From an uncultured Flavihumibacter sp. (lineage in GTDB: Bacteria; Bacteroidota; Bacteroidia; Chitinophagales; Chitinophagaceae): 64,000 nt of DNA. Of this stretch, positions 26,935-35,921 are shown piece after piece; the stretch's first letter is position 1, and each line of letters starts with the position of its first letter. The stretch lies in the NCBI GenBank assembly GCA_902168105.1, contig CABHOY010000038.1, forward strand, positions 124,001-188,000, in the 5' to 3' direction. The notes under the pieces were generated by a model that searched no databases, was not told the origin of the DNA, and saw nothing but the letters and a program-made list of their open reading frames with translations. Position numbers and translations under genes: made by a program.

Positions 26935-27441
26935 ATGAAACAGGAAATCAGACAATTACTACCGGCAGACTTTCACCCGTCTTCCCGGGTTTGGATATAT
27001 CAGAGCAATCGCCCGTTCAGCGAAAAGGAAAAACTGGAAATAAACGAACAGCTGCATCAGTTCACCTCCCAATGGAATGCACATGGCGCTCCGGTGAAGG
27101 GATGGGGACAGTTGCTCTTTGACCAGGTGATCGTACTTATGGCAGACGAATCGAATATTGCGGTAAGCGGTTGCAGCACAGACAGCTCTGTTCGCCTTGT
27201 GAAGAGTATAGAGCGCCAGTATGAAGTAAACCTTTTCGACCGCCTTTCACTGGCGTTCGTTGTGAAAGACAAGTTACAGCTATTGCCAATGGCACAGCTG
27301 CCATATGCGCTTGAAAAGGGCTTTATTGACGAGAATACGCTTTACGTGAATAATACAGTGCTGACCCTCGGTGAGATGGAAGAAAAATGGCTGATGCCTT
27401 TGAAGGAGAGCTGGCTGGCGAAGAAGCTTTCTTTAGCGTAG
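26935..27441 (+). CDS. Conserved Bacteroidota hypothetical protein
   Basis: A 168-aa cytoplasmic protein. The pattern 'SSRVWIYQSNRPFSEKE.LEI...L..FT.QWNAHGAPVKGWGQLLFDQVIVLMADES...VSGCSTDSSVRLVKSIE' is one I recognise as a conserved Bacteroidota family that databases often label as an ABC transporter ATPase. No Walker motifs are present, so that name is wrong. It shows an alpha/beta arrangement. Function unknown. A terminator follows. Confidence 0.72.
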   Translation: MKQEIRQLLPADFHPSSRVWIYQSNRPFSEKEKLEINEQLHQFTSQWNAHGAPVKGWGQLLFDQVIVLMADESNIAVSGCSTDSSVRLVKSIERQYEVNLFDRLSLAFVVKDKLQLLPMAQLPYALEKGFIDENTLYVNNTVLTLGEMEEKWLMPLKESWLAKKLSLA

Positions 27442-27463
27442 TAGTAGCTGAGATATTATCTTT

Positions 27464-27497
27464 AAAATCCTCTGAAGTGGTTTCGGAGGATTTTTTG
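27464..27497 (+). terminator. Rho-independent terminator
   Basis: AAAATCCTC (27464-27472) pairs with GAGGATTTT, leaving an imperfect loop of about 13 bases, and a T6 run ends it. Confidence 0.85.
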
Positions 27498-27832
27498 TTT
27501 ATATACCTATTAACGGTGCAGGCATGACATCTATAAGACTGAGTGCCTTTGTTATCTTCTTCCATGTACCGCAACTATTAGAGGTAACTCATCATCTCAT
27601 TTATAACTCTATCACAAGGTATCATGAAAAGCAGTCTTTTTAGACAGGAAATTCGACTTATTTTTATCTTCGCTTACCAGAACGACGACTGAACGTTCTA
27701 TAAATTATTCAGTGTATCAATGTTTTAACAAAATATTGAGCTTCGCTAGTTGCTTTTATCAATAGACTTCCCCAATGCCACATGGGTTATCAGTATACCA
27801 ACCATTTTTACTAACCACACTTAATTAAGTGT
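27498..27832. other. Intergenic stretch, nothing recognised
   Basis: AT-rich non-coding DNA between a terminator and a possible small gene. A palindrome ACTTAATTAAGT sits at its end, directly before the small frame. No RNA gene or repeat is apparent. Confidence 0.4.
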
Positions 27833-28015
27833 ATGTTCCATTTTTCAAGAAAAAGGAACCGGGAAAATGTGTCTGTTACCTTAAGTGGCGGAACCATCCG
27901 GACTATACTCATTTTCATTATCACTATTGTTTGTCTGGCGTGGAAAGGACCGGAATACCTGCCCGGCCTGTTGCAGCAACTTATTGAGTTAGCTTCTGCT
28001 GTTAAGCGACAATAG
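27833..28015 (+). CDS. Possible small single-pass membrane protein
   Basis: A 60-aa frame from ATG: a basic N-terminus (FSRKRNREN), a hydrophobic segment at about 23-40 ('TIRTILIFIITIVCLAW') and an amphipathic C-terminal helix. This topology is sensible for a small inner-membrane protein, but there is no clear ribosome site and no family I recognise, so it may be chance. Confidence 0.3.
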   Translation: MFHFSRKRNRENVSVTLSGGTIRTILIFIITIVCLAWKGPEYLPGLLQQLIELASAVKRQ

Positions 28016-28083
28016 GCATAATTTTTCCATATAGCCTTGGAGTGTTAGCATGTCGAACATCTCCCACACGCAGCTACGCGCTA

Positions 28084-28608
28084 TCAATCCGCAAGATCAA
28101 TCGCCGGGAATTTCTTTAAAACAAATTTTATAAACTGGTAGAAGTCTGCGTTTGTGTATATCTCCTCACTTTTACGTTCCATGAGAAAATCGCCCACCTC
28201 TATATAACTATTCATAACAAATTGACCATTCTCAAAGGATATTTCTATAGAATGATCTTCGTCGTCATTTATATAAACCAAATAATGGGAAGAGTGCCCA
28301 TTCTTTATCCTGGTAAATAGCTTTTTCAGTTCGATATGATATTTCCGTTTATTCGCAGTATTCCAATCTGAAGAAAGTGACAAGTATCTCAGGTTTTCTG
28401 CTTTTACCCCTACCACTTTCCACCCATTTTCTTCTATAGTAAACTCATCTCCGGATGCGTCCAGCAATCTAACATTAAGTGTTCCAACGTCATTTGCCTC
28501 CTGAATAGCATAAAAGAAATCCTCATAAGTGATACAATCTTCGAAGCTGTTACATTTGACTACCGATAAATCCTGTGAGACAACATAAAAATTAGCCTGC
28601 TTGGGCAT
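28084..28608 (-). CDS. Hypothetical protein, 174 aa
   Basis: A soluble acidic protein that I do not recognise. It has no signal peptide. Features are an N-terminal 'NFYVVSQDLSVVKC' strand pair, a central 'SGDEFTIEENGWKVVG' turn, 'HYLVYINDDEDHSIEISFENGQFVMNSYIEVGDFLMERKSEEIY' beta hairpins and a helical end. The size, acidity and isolated position are like those of immunity proteins of polymorphic toxins, but no toxin is adjacent and this is only a suggestion. Confidence 0.6.
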   Translation of the reverse strand: MPKQANFYVVSQDLSVVKCNSFEDCITYEDFFYAIQEANDVGTLNVRLLDASGDEFTIEENGWKVVGVKAENLRYLSLSSDWNTANKRKYHIELKKLFTRIKNGHSSHYLVYINDDEDHSIEISFENGQFVMNSYIEVGDFLMERKSEEIYTNADFYQFIKFVLKKFPAIDLAD

Positions 28609-28765
28609 TTTATTACTGATTATTCCTCAAATATAAGCCATCATTACAATATGAATGTCCCGACTTACCACTGGAAGTACAGTAAATATTTATAGCATAT
28701 TTTGGATCGGGCTCCATAAATATGTAAATTTAAGGACGTCTGTTAAAAGACTTAGCTGCATTTAA

Positions 28766-28838
28766 GCGGGAATAGCTCAGTTGGTAGAGCATTAGTTTCC
28801 CAAACTAAAGGTCGCGGGTCCGAGTCCCGTTTCCCGCT
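28766..28838 (+). tRNA. tRNA-Gly (CCC)
   Basis: Complete cloverleaf: acceptor GCGGGAA/TTCCCGC, D-arm GCTCAGTTGGTAGAGC, anticodon arm TTAGT-TTCCCAA-ACTAA with CCC anticodon, T-arm CGGGTCCGAGTCCCG, discriminator T. CCA is not encoded. Confidence 0.96.
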
Positions 28839-28882
28839 CAATAGCATCATCGATCCAGGAAATCTTTCGTAACCAGTTACCT

Positions 28883-29434
28883 ATGAAAAAAGCAATACTG
28901 CTTTGCTTACTCTTGTCTACTTTCCATATAATATACGCTCAGCACATTGTGCCATCGAATAATTCCGGACAACTCGGAAAACTGAGAGATCCTAAGAGCG
29001 AACAGGCATCTGTTTCGAAGAAAGCGTTTACAACCGAAGAAGAGTTTGAAGAACTCAACTGGCTGGTAGGTACATGGGTAAACATCGATAGTTCCGGTAC
29101 ACTATCGAAAGAGGAAAAATGGACGAGACACGGTTCTTATCGTTACTGGCTTGCGGGAAGCAGGTATACACTATCCGGGAAGGACACCATGAATAAACAG
29201 TTATTCGACGTTTTTCTCGAAGGGGAAATAATGTACGCGGTCCCCAGAGATAGCAGCAAATGGCCTATCATTTATCACCTGTCCTATCTGAGTAATAACG
29301 GGTTTATCCTTGAAAAGCCCGACTATGCTTTCCCGGCGAAGATAGTATATGGAAGGGCTGGCACGCAGCTCCGTGTTACGCTATCCGGTAGTGGTCGTAC
29401 TGAATCTTACCTGTTTGAACGGAAAGGACGATAA
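28883..29434 (+). CDS. Secreted DUF6265-like protein
   Basis: A 183-aa protein with a signal peptide (1-19, IYA-Q). After a linker, residues 54-66 (FEELNWLVGTWVN) begin the beta-barrel-like domain seen in DUF6265 proteins ('..W..G.W......G....E.W......G.....G.....'). These resemble lipocalin-type folds and may bind a small hydrophobic ligand in the periplasm. The function is unknown. The gene follows tRNA-Gly by 44 bases. Confidence 0.6.
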   Translation: MKKAILLCLLLSTFHIIYAQHIVPSNNSGQLGKLRDPKSEQASVSKKAFTTEEEFEELNWLVGTWVNIDSSGTLSKEEKWTRHGSYRYWLAGSRYTLSGKDTMNKQLFDVFLEGEIMYAVPRDSSKWPIIYHLSYLSNNGFILEKPDYAFPAKIVYGRAGTQLRVTLSGSGRTESYLFERKGR

Positions 29435-29576
29435 TTTTTGGTGCGGACCATTTTCCCATTTATTTTATAAAAGAGAATGGAATTGATCAGATAGAAAATA
29501 TCACTCAAAATCTTCAACCTAAAGGAAATTCCATTCGTCAGAAGACAATAATACTTATACCTAAAATTAATTTTGT

Positions 29577-30233
29577 TTGAAACATATTTTTCTACTTCTG
29601 TTTATTATTACCGCATGCAGTCACCCTACGCCTAAACCGCCTTTTAAAGAACAATTAGTTAGAACTGACAGCATTGTCGTTCTCAAAAAGTTAGTCAATA
29701 ACCGACAGATTGAAGTAACTAATATAATAGACTCATTATTGCTTTTTTCACAAGAAAACGGAAAGACAGACAGCATCCCTTTCGAAAACTATTTATTTGC
29801 ATTTAATAGCGATATGGATTTAAATGCTGATAGCTACAAAGACCTGGTGATCTATGGTCATCCCAATATGCATGGTCAATGTATGCCCTTCGTCTTTTTA
29901 AGTAATAAAGAAGGGATATTACGTTACAGACCAGAACTAAGTCTTTTTAATATTCAATACGACACAGCCAGTAAACACATCCTTAGTTTCTACCTGGGCG
30001 GGGTCTACAGCGAATTTACAAAAGACAGTTATACATGGGAGAACGATTCACTGAAGTTTCTCCGTGGAGCATCATTCCAGGTCCTTTCACCGATGGGAGA
30101 AACTTTACTAGTGTTCTACAAGGGAAAAGATAAAGTGCCTTATAGAAAGTTAAAAAACTCCAGTGAAGAACTTTGGGATACTGCTGTTTTTAAAGGATAT
30201 CCGGATGTTAGTTTCGTAACAGAAATAAACTAG
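29577..30233 (+). CDS. Hypothetical lipoprotein
   Basis: A 218-aa protein with an SpII signal: 'FLLLFIITAC', Cys14 as the lipid site. The start codon is TTG at 29577 since no ATG precedes the signal peptide. The segment 'SDMDLNADSYKDLVIYG' (about 80-97) resembles FG-GAP/EF-hand-like calcium loops of beta-propeller proteins. No other domain is recognised. It is placed in the periplasm or outer membrane. Confidence 0.6.
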   Translation: MKHIFLLLFIITACSHPTPKPPFKEQLVRTDSIVVLKKLVNNRQIEVTNIIDSLLLFSQENGKTDSIPFENYLFAFNSDMDLNADSYKDLVIYGHPNMHGQCMPFVFLSNKEGILRYRPELSLFNIQYDTASKHILSFYLGGVYSEFTKDSYTWENDSLKFLRGASFQVLSPMGETLLVFYKGKDKVPYRKLKNSSEELWDTAVFKGYPDVSFVTEIN

Positions 30234-30480
30234 TTAAAGTATTTCCCAATATCTCCACCTGAAAATGTTATCCTTCACAAATAACAAAATCTGGTACTGA
30301 AAGTTATATCGATCCATTTTAACCGATGTATTACCGTATTCCGGAAACAAAGAACCACGGGATCACGGCTGATACATAAAATTGTTTTCCTATATTTCCT
30401 TTATTTCTACATTAACTTCTTATTAACCAATTATTTCAGCAGTTAGTGTATTGTTGCGGCAAACCAAATACACCGAAGTT

Positions 30481-30909
30481 ATGAGCAAATCTACCATTTA
30501 TCCCATCAGGAGAATGATGAGCATTGCAGCCTGCACCCTCCTTATTATGACGCTATCTGCATGCGATACACAGCCGGGGAATAAAACTACCGGAGAATCG
30601 GAAGCAGCAACAGCATCCGCTCCGATAACGAAGATCGAGATCCTTCAACATTCAGAAAAAAAAGAGACCCTTGCGGGGTCTACATACAGGACTGTTCATG
30701 TCCAGGTACAAAACAATGGCAGCAACCTGGAGGATTATGTTGAAATTAAGGCGACATGGTTCGATAAAGATGGTAAAATTGTCGGAACAGGCATGGGCAA
30801 CACCACTAATCTGGCATCAAATGCCAAAAGGGTTATTGACGTACAAGGCATGGACGTAGACAATGCAGCCAGGTACGAACTGGAAATAGCAACAACTCCG
30901 TTTCAATAA
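30481..30909 (+). CDS. FxLYD-type lipoprotein
   Basis: A 142-aa protein from the ATG at 30481 (upstream TTGs are rejected). A long basic N-region and the lipobox LSAC (Cys28) mark a lipoprotein. The mature part ('YRTVHVQVQNNGSNLEDYVEIKATWFDKDGKIVGTGMGNTTNLASNAKRVIDV') is the immunoglobulin-like FxLYD/YcfL fold, with the usual 'a.wfD.dGk.v.t....i..l..g....' line. Such proteins act in the envelope; the role is unknown. A strong terminator follows. Confidence 0.68.
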   Translation: MSKSTIYPIRRMMSIAACTLLIMTLSACDTQPGNKTTGESEAATASAPITKIEILQHSEKKETLAGSTYRTVHVQVQNNGSNLEDYVEIKATWFDKDGKIVGTGMGNTTNLASNAKRVIDVQGMDVDNAARYELEIATTPFQ

Positions 30910-30928
30910 TCAGTCCTTACTTACGAAA

Positions 30929-30967
30929 GGGGCCAGAGGCAAATTTGCTTCAGGCCCCATTTCTTTT
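30929..30967 (+). terminator. Rho-independent terminator
   Basis: GGGGCC (30929-30934) pairs with GGCCCC (30953-30958); the inner sequence extends the stem imperfectly. A T-rich tail follows. Confidence 0.85.
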
Positions 30968-31040
30968 TGAAACCACCACTCTTCATTAAAGTGTCAAATA
31001 AACAATAATAATTTTCTATCTTACCTGCAAATTCCAGTTG

Positions 31041-32606
31041 ATGAAAAAAATACTGATACTTTGCCTGTCATGTATCACCTTACAGGCGGTTGCGCAGGTA
31101 AAAACTCATGTACCAACGATCGATGAAGTGGGACCTGCGAAACTAACGGCAGACATCGCCCCTGTTAAGGCGCCGTTTCCTATGCCTGCGTTTAAAAAAC
31201 CAGTATTTCCTTCATACGCTATTACCATCAAAGGGAAAGGTGATACCCAAACCAAAGAGATCCAGCAGGCCATAGACGATGTCAGTAAACGTGGTGGCGG
31301 CACCGTTAATATTCCTGCTGGCAACTGGTACACCGGCCGCATCATATTAAAATCAAATGTCAATCTGCATCTGGCAGAAAACGCTGTTCTCAACTTCAGT
31401 GGAGAGGTGGCCGATTATCTCCCGGTTGTCTTCACCCGTACAGAAGGTGTGGAGGTGATGTCGCTGGGTGCCTGTATCTATGCCCATGATCAACAGAATA
31501 TCGCTGTTACCGGGAAAGGTAAACTGGTGGGTCCTCCCGCGAACTGTCCTGTGAGAAAACAGGTGATGCGGCAGGATGTGATAGAGAATGTGGTTGCTGC
31601 CAATAAGCCGGTTTCCCAGCGGATATACGACGGGCACAACGGAGGTCCTGTTTACCTTCCGATGTTCGTCTCGGCCGTTAGCTGCAAAAATGTGTTTATA
31701 GAGGGCATACAGCTCGATAACACCCCTTTCTGGAATGTTGTACCTATTTATTGCGATAACGTCATTATAAGGGGTATTACGGTCAATTCTGTGGGTATTC
31801 CGAGTGGAGATGGTATAGACATTGAATCCAGCAGGAACGTCCTGATAGAATACTGTACGCTTAATTGTGGCGACGATTGCTTTACCCTGAAAGCCGGACG
31901 CGGCGAAGACGGCCTGCGGATAGGCAAGCCTACTGAGAATGTGGTCATCCGCTTCTGCCTGGCGCGGCAGGGTCATGGCGGTATCACTGTAGGCAGTGAA
32001 ACCGCTGCCATGATACGGAACCTCTATGTGCATGACGTAGTATTCGATGATACAGAAGTTGGACTGCGCTTCAAAACAAGACGTCCCCGTGGCGGTGGCG
32101 GTGAAAATCTCTATTATGAGCGCCTACGTATGCGCCTGCGTCTCGATGCATTCAGATGGGATATGCTGGGCGCAAGGATGTATGTTGGCGCACTGGCCGA
32201 TCGCCTGCCTGCCCTGCCAGTTAACAAGTTAACTCCCTTATACAGGAACATACATGCGAAAGATATCGTCGTAGATAGCGCCAGGGCGCTTGTAAGGGTG
32301 GACGGCATTCCGGAATCGCCAATGAAGAATTTCAGTCTTGAAAATGTGGAAGCACATTGTAGCAAAATCATCCAGAGTATGGATGCTACTGATATGAAGA
32401 TATCCAACACGACCATTTACACGTCGGATTCATTGCTGACGTTCACCGATAACAGAAACGTCACTTTCAATAACGTACGTTTCATTAATCCGGTGAATAA
32501 GATCATTGCCAATATTTCCGGCGATCTTACAGATAACATCCGGTTTGAAAATACCATACCTCAAAAGCCGGAAGGCTGGGAAAACAATACCTGGCATAAG
32601 AAGTAA
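31041..32606 (+). CDS. Secreted GH28 polygalacturonase-family glycosidase
   Basis: A 521-aa protein from the ATG at 31041 with a signal peptide (ending AVA-Q). Residues 60-110 hold the N-terminal 'GDTQTKEIQQAIDDVSKRGGGTVNIPAGNWYTG' of the GH28 beta-helix. The catalytic motifs are SGDGIDIES (Asp257/Asp260), CGDDCFTLKAGR (Asp278/Asp279), GHGG with His312, and RFKTRRPRGG (343-352). GH28 enzymes hydrolyse alpha-galacturonosyl or related linkages of pectin with inversion. It stands alone without a SusCD pair, and ends at a bidirectional terminator. Confidence 0.9.
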   Translation: MKKILILCLSCITLQAVAQVKTHVPTIDEVGPAKLTADIAPVKAPFPMPAFKKPVFPSYAITIKGKGDTQTKEIQQAIDDVSKRGGGTVNIPAGNWYTGRIILKSNVNLHLAENAVLNFSGEVADYLPVVFTRTEGVEVMSLGACIYAHDQQNIAVTGKGKLVGPPANCPVRKQVMRQDVIENVVAANKPVSQRIYDGHNGGPVYLPMFVSAVSCKNVFIEGIQLDNTPFWNVVPIYCDNVIIRGITVNSVGIPSGDGIDIESSRNVLIEYCTLNCGDDCFTLKAGRGEDGLRIGKPTENVVIRFCLARQGHGGITVGSETAAMIRNLYVHDVVFDDTEVGLRFKTRRPRGGGGENLYYERLRMRLRLDAFRWDMLGARMYVGALADRLPALPVNKLTPLYRNIHAKDIVVDSARALVRVDGIPESPMKNFSLENVEAHCSKIIQSMDATDMKISNTTIYTSDSLLTFTDNRNVTFNNVRFINPVNKIIANISGDLTDNIRFENTIPQKPEGWENNTWHKK

Positions 32607-32689
32607 AAGAACCAAGGGAAACTCAAAAGTAAAACCAGGCTCTGAGAATCGCTTAAATGACTACCTGGCTCCATCAGGTACCCGAATAA

Positions 32690-32733
32690 AACGAGGGTGT
32701 ATCATACTTTTTGATATCCCCTCGTTCTTTTTT
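32690..32733. terminator. Bidirectional terminator between convergent genes
   Basis: A 15-bp nearly perfect inverted repeat (32690-32704 with 32712-32726; AACGAGGG core) with A-rich and T-rich flanks, between GH28 (+) and the MFS exporter (-). It touches the exporter stop codon. Confidence 0.85.
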
Positions 32734-33943
32734 ATACCACCGCCAACTTGGCTGCATTCCTTCTCACACGAACAAAAGAGAAGATAACAACACCCAGTAT
32801 TGCCGATATCACCAGGTAACGGAGCACCATATCCTGTTGAGTTTCTATCTTACCGGTCCGCGAAAGTGTAAAGCTAGACAGCGATGTTATCACATATACC
32901 AGTCCACCTAACAATCCTGCTGTCATACCCGCATGCTGCGGAAAATACAACAGGCTCTGAGTAAAGAAAAGGTTGTAGAGGAACCCGGAACAGATATGAA
33001 TAACGAAAGCAAATAACATCAGGCACCATAACTGCTGATAACCATATCCTACCAGGAACAGTATACTGATCAGCACAAATTGAACAGCAACGGCTGCAGA
33101 TGCCTTCCGGTTGAAATCGAGTGCTATAAGACGTTTGCTGATGATGCCACCGACCATCCAGGAAAAACCCAGTATCAGCGTACAGTATCCGATCGTAACA
33201 GCATTGAAGTGAAAACTGTTCTCTATCACAAACGGACCTGCGATGTTAAATACCATCACAACGGAATAACTCATACCTAATGTGATAATGCCGAGCAGGA
33301 ATTTCGGGTCTCCCAGCATCATTGCATAGTTTCCCTTTATCCTTGCCAGATCGAATGGTTTACGCGCCGCTATTGTCTCACCACTGAAGATCAGTTCAAA
33401 GATCAGCATCAGCAATGCATATCCTGCCAGGAAGTAAAAATTAGCCTGCCAGTTAAAGAACTTTTGCAGATAACCACCCAGGAAAGGAGCTACGATCGGG
33501 CCTAAGGACCAGATGATCGTAAAAAAACTAAGATAATGTTTCAGCTTTTCGCCACTGTACAGGTCCACAAAGAAAGCCCGTTTCGACACCACCACAAAAG
33601 CCACTGCTATACCTTGTACGATCCGTAAACAACAGATCAGCTGAATGTTCTTTGTGATGCCTATTAATAAAGACGAAATGATCAGCACTACCAAACCGTA
33701 CATAGCGGGCTTGAACCTGCCAATGCTATCCAGCAGACTGCCCACAAACAATTGGGACACGCCATAACTTAGGAAAAAACATGTGAGTGTAAGTTGGATA
33801 CTATGCTCCGGTACTCCCAGGCTAGTAGCCATTGTTGGGAAAGAGGGTAAATAAATATCCGTTACGAAGCCTGATAACGGAATTGAGATAAACGCTAAAG
33901 TTGTCGCTATCTTCTTTCTTTTTTCTGATGCACTTCTTAACAT
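32732..33943 (-). CDS. MFS multidrug exporter, Bcr/CflA-like
   Basis: A 403-aa membrane protein from the ATG at 33943; the in-frame TTG at 33976 lies directly after a TACCTTTG -7 box and is unlikely. About twelve TM segments are visible. The first-loop motif 'DIYLPSFPTMA' and 'SYGVSQLFVGSLLDSIGRFKP' (motif A) are typical of the 12-TM Bcr/CflA drug:H+ antiporters. The AraC regulator encoded 90 bases upstream on the same strand probably controls it. Substrate unknown. Confidence 0.88.
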   Translation of the reverse strand: MLRSASEKRKKIATTLAFISIPLSGFVTDIYLPSFPTMATSLGVPEHSIQLTLTCFFLSYGVSQLFVGSLLDSIGRFKPAMYGLVVLIISSLLIGITKNIQLICCLRIVQGIAVAFVVVSKRAFFVDLYSGEKLKHYLSFFTIIWSLGPIVAPFLGGYLQKFFNWQANFYFLAGYALLMLIFELIFSGETIAARKPFDLARIKGNYAMMLGDPKFLLGIITLGMSYSVVMVFNIAGPFVIENSFHFNAVTIGYCTLILGFSWMVGGIISKRLIALDFNRKASAAVAVQFVLISILFLVGYGYQQLWCLMLFAFVIHICSGFLYNLFFTQSLLYFPQHAGMTAGLLGGLVYVITSLSSFTLSRTGKIETQQDMVLRYLVISAILGVVIFSFVRVRRNAAKLAVV

Positions 33944-34033
33944 ACCTGATGAACCTTTTTTTGAATGACGCAACAAAGGTAGATCAGGTCATAAAAATTC
34001 CGGTATTGTAATTCAAAGGAATTCTTGTCTAAA

Positions 34034-34960
34034 TCAAAGAATCGCCTTCAATTTAGTCTGCCGGAACTGTAAAGGGGTGATCCCCACCGCTTTCTTAAAG
34101 AAATGATTGAAATGAGCAGGTTCTTCGAATCCAAGACAGTATCCCACCTGGGAAACATCCCATTGTGTATTATGCAACAGGGTTTTCGCTTCTTCCAGCA
34201 CCCGGCCTTTTATAATGGTGGTGGTTGTATTACCGGTGGTAGTTTTAATTACAGAATTCAAATGATTAACATGTACGTTCAAGGCCCGGGCAAAGTCGGC
34301 CGGTGTCTTCATTGTCAATGGATGTGCGGGTGAATCCAGCGGAAATTGCTGATGTAACAGCTCATCGAACATCCTGAGTAAACGGGAAGAGGCGGGTAAT
34401 TCGCTGGTGTAATTGCCATCTGGTTGTTCTATCAACAGAGAATGCATCAACAGGCATAACAGGTTGCGGATCACTTCATACTTAAATGAATAGTCACTGT
34501 GTGCCATTTCCATCATCTGTTCAAAATAAACTGTAACCAGCGCTAACTGCTTATCATCCAGGAATAGAACAGGCTCGCTCCATGCTTTGAACAGCGGGGA
34601 GCGTTTGAAAATATCAAATTGAGTGTGCTCATTGAAGAATTCCTGGTTGAAGAGGCAGTAATATCCATCCTGATGATCGGATAAACTCGTCCAGGAATAA
34701 GGAACGGACGGACAGGGTAACAACATGGCCGGCTTGTCTATGATAATAGAATTGCCTCCATAACACAGTTCACCTTTCCCCAGTATCAGTGTTATCTTAT
34801 AAAAATCACGCCTGTTATAAGGCGCTTTGAAATTGCAGTATTTCCGGGTATTGACATTAAAATGAGACTTGCCGCTCTCCAGATCATTATTACTTAAGGG
34901 AAAGTTAATATGTGATCTGTCCCGGTAAAAGTCGGTCAACGTCTCCAATTCCTGGCTCAT
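34034..34960 (-). CDS. AraC-family transcriptional regulator
   Basis: A 308-aa protein. The N-terminal part (about 30-190) is a cupin-like ligand domain; the C-terminal 100 residues contain two helix-turn-helix motifs ('FARALNVHVNHLNSVIKTTTG' and 'VSQVGYCLGFEEPAHFNHFFKKAVGITPLQFR'), the AraC signature. It lies in line with the Bcr/CflA-like exporter and probably activates it in response to a small molecule. Confidence 0.9.
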   Translation of the reverse strand: MSQELETLTDFYRDRSHINFPLSNNDLESGKSHFNVNTRKYCNFKAPYNRRDFYKITLILGKGELCYGGNSIIIDKPAMLLPCPSVPYSWTSLSDHQDGYYCLFNQEFFNEHTQFDIFKRSPLFKAWSEPVLFLDDKQLALVTVYFEQMMEMAHSDYSFKYEVIRNLLCLLMHSLLIEQPDGNYTSELPASSRLLRMFDELLHQQFPLDSPAHPLTMKTPADFARALNVHVNHLNSVIKTTTGNTTTTIIKGRVLEEAKTLLHNTQWDVSQVGYCLGFEEPAHFNHFFKKAVGITPLQFRQTKLKAIL

Positions 34961-35240
34961 GATACGAAGTTATACAAAATATAGAAATTGCATTGTTCCA
35001 AGTGTCATGTCCTTTTTCATGGATTTACCGGTTTCAGGGTTTGAAGTATATCTATTATCTGCCAGCGAAATAGCACGTCTATAAGCGCATCTACATTGGA
35101 CATAATGTCTAGTCCGTCCTCAATCTTACATTTCATTCTTTTCTAAAAGACACCTCAATCTGACACATTCATAAATTTATTAATAAACAGTTTCTCTAAA
35201 TCAATTAAAGCTCTATCTTAGCCTTATCTTAAGATTTCCA

Positions 35241-35921
35241 ATGAATTATATCCGATTTTCCGATACCTACAACGTACAAAGACTCACTAAAGAACTGGAG
35301 CAGGTACTGCAACAGGATTGGCCCCTGCATTTCAATACAAAGGATTTTAACGGCGACTGGCGCAGTATTTCCCTGCGTTCCGCCACGGGACAGAACCATG
35401 ATATCCGCGCACAGGAAAACGTTGGATATAAAGACACACCTGCCCTGGAAATGATGCCATATGTAAAGGAGATCCTGGACGCCTGGCATTGTGAAAAGGA
35501 GGCTGTACGTCTTTTGTCCCTTGCTTCCGGCAGTGAGATCAAACCTCACAGGGACATGGGATGCGGTTATTCCGATAACAATTTCAGAATTCATATTCCC
35601 ATTATTACCAATCCTGATGTATACTTTACTATTGAGGATGAAACACTGCATCTGCAGGCTGGTGAATGCTGGTATATGGACTTCAGCCTTACACATAGCA
35701 TCGTCAATCGTGGTAATACGGCGAGAATTCACCTAATCATGGATTGTGTAAGAAATGCATGGACCGATAAACTATTCGCGGACTATGGCTTTGACATTTC
35801 AGAGAAAGATCCTATGCAGCAATACGATGCCGCTACAAAAGCCAAAATGATCGAAGAACTGGAAAAATTAGATACCGAAACTGCGAGAAACATAATCGCC
35901 AGTCTAAAAGCAACAAGCTAA
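35241..35921 (+). CDS. Aspartyl/asparaginyl beta-hydroxylase family dioxygenase
   Basis: A 226-aa Fe(II)/2-oxoglutarate-dependent enzyme of the AspH (PF05118) fold. The iron ligands are probably His103 and Asp105 (KPHRDMG) with distal His152 (THSIVNRG); Arg162 (ARIHL) fits the 2-oxoglutarate site. Family members hydroxylate Asp, Asn or Pro residues in peptides or free amino acids. It is the first gene of a three-gene operon: the stop shares one base with the next ATG (TAATG), and the other genes encode a sulfotransferase-like protein and an APS kinase. Hydroxylation followed by sulfation is therefore a plausible sequence of steps, but the substrate is unknown. Confidence 0.85.
   Translation: MNYIRFSDTYNVQRLTKELEQVLQQDWPLHFNTKDFNGDWRSISLRSATGQNHDIRAQENVGYKDTPALEMMPYVKEILDAWHCEKEAVRLLSLASGSEIKPHRDMGCGYSDNNFRIHIPIITNPDVYFTIEDETLHLQAGECWYMDFSLTHSIVNRGNTARIHLIMDCVRNAWTDKLFADYGFDISEKDPMQQYDAATKAKMIEELEKLDTETARNIIASLKATS

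Noticed and set aside
27833..28015. Small membrane frame as a toxin of a type I toxin-antitoxin system
   Set aside because: No antisense RNA promoter or long structured leader is evident; kept only as a low-confidence small protein.
34962..34973. ATACGAAGTTAT, identical to most of one loxP arm
   Set aside because: Only one arm is present, without the spacer and second arm; it is a chance match upstream of the AraC gene.
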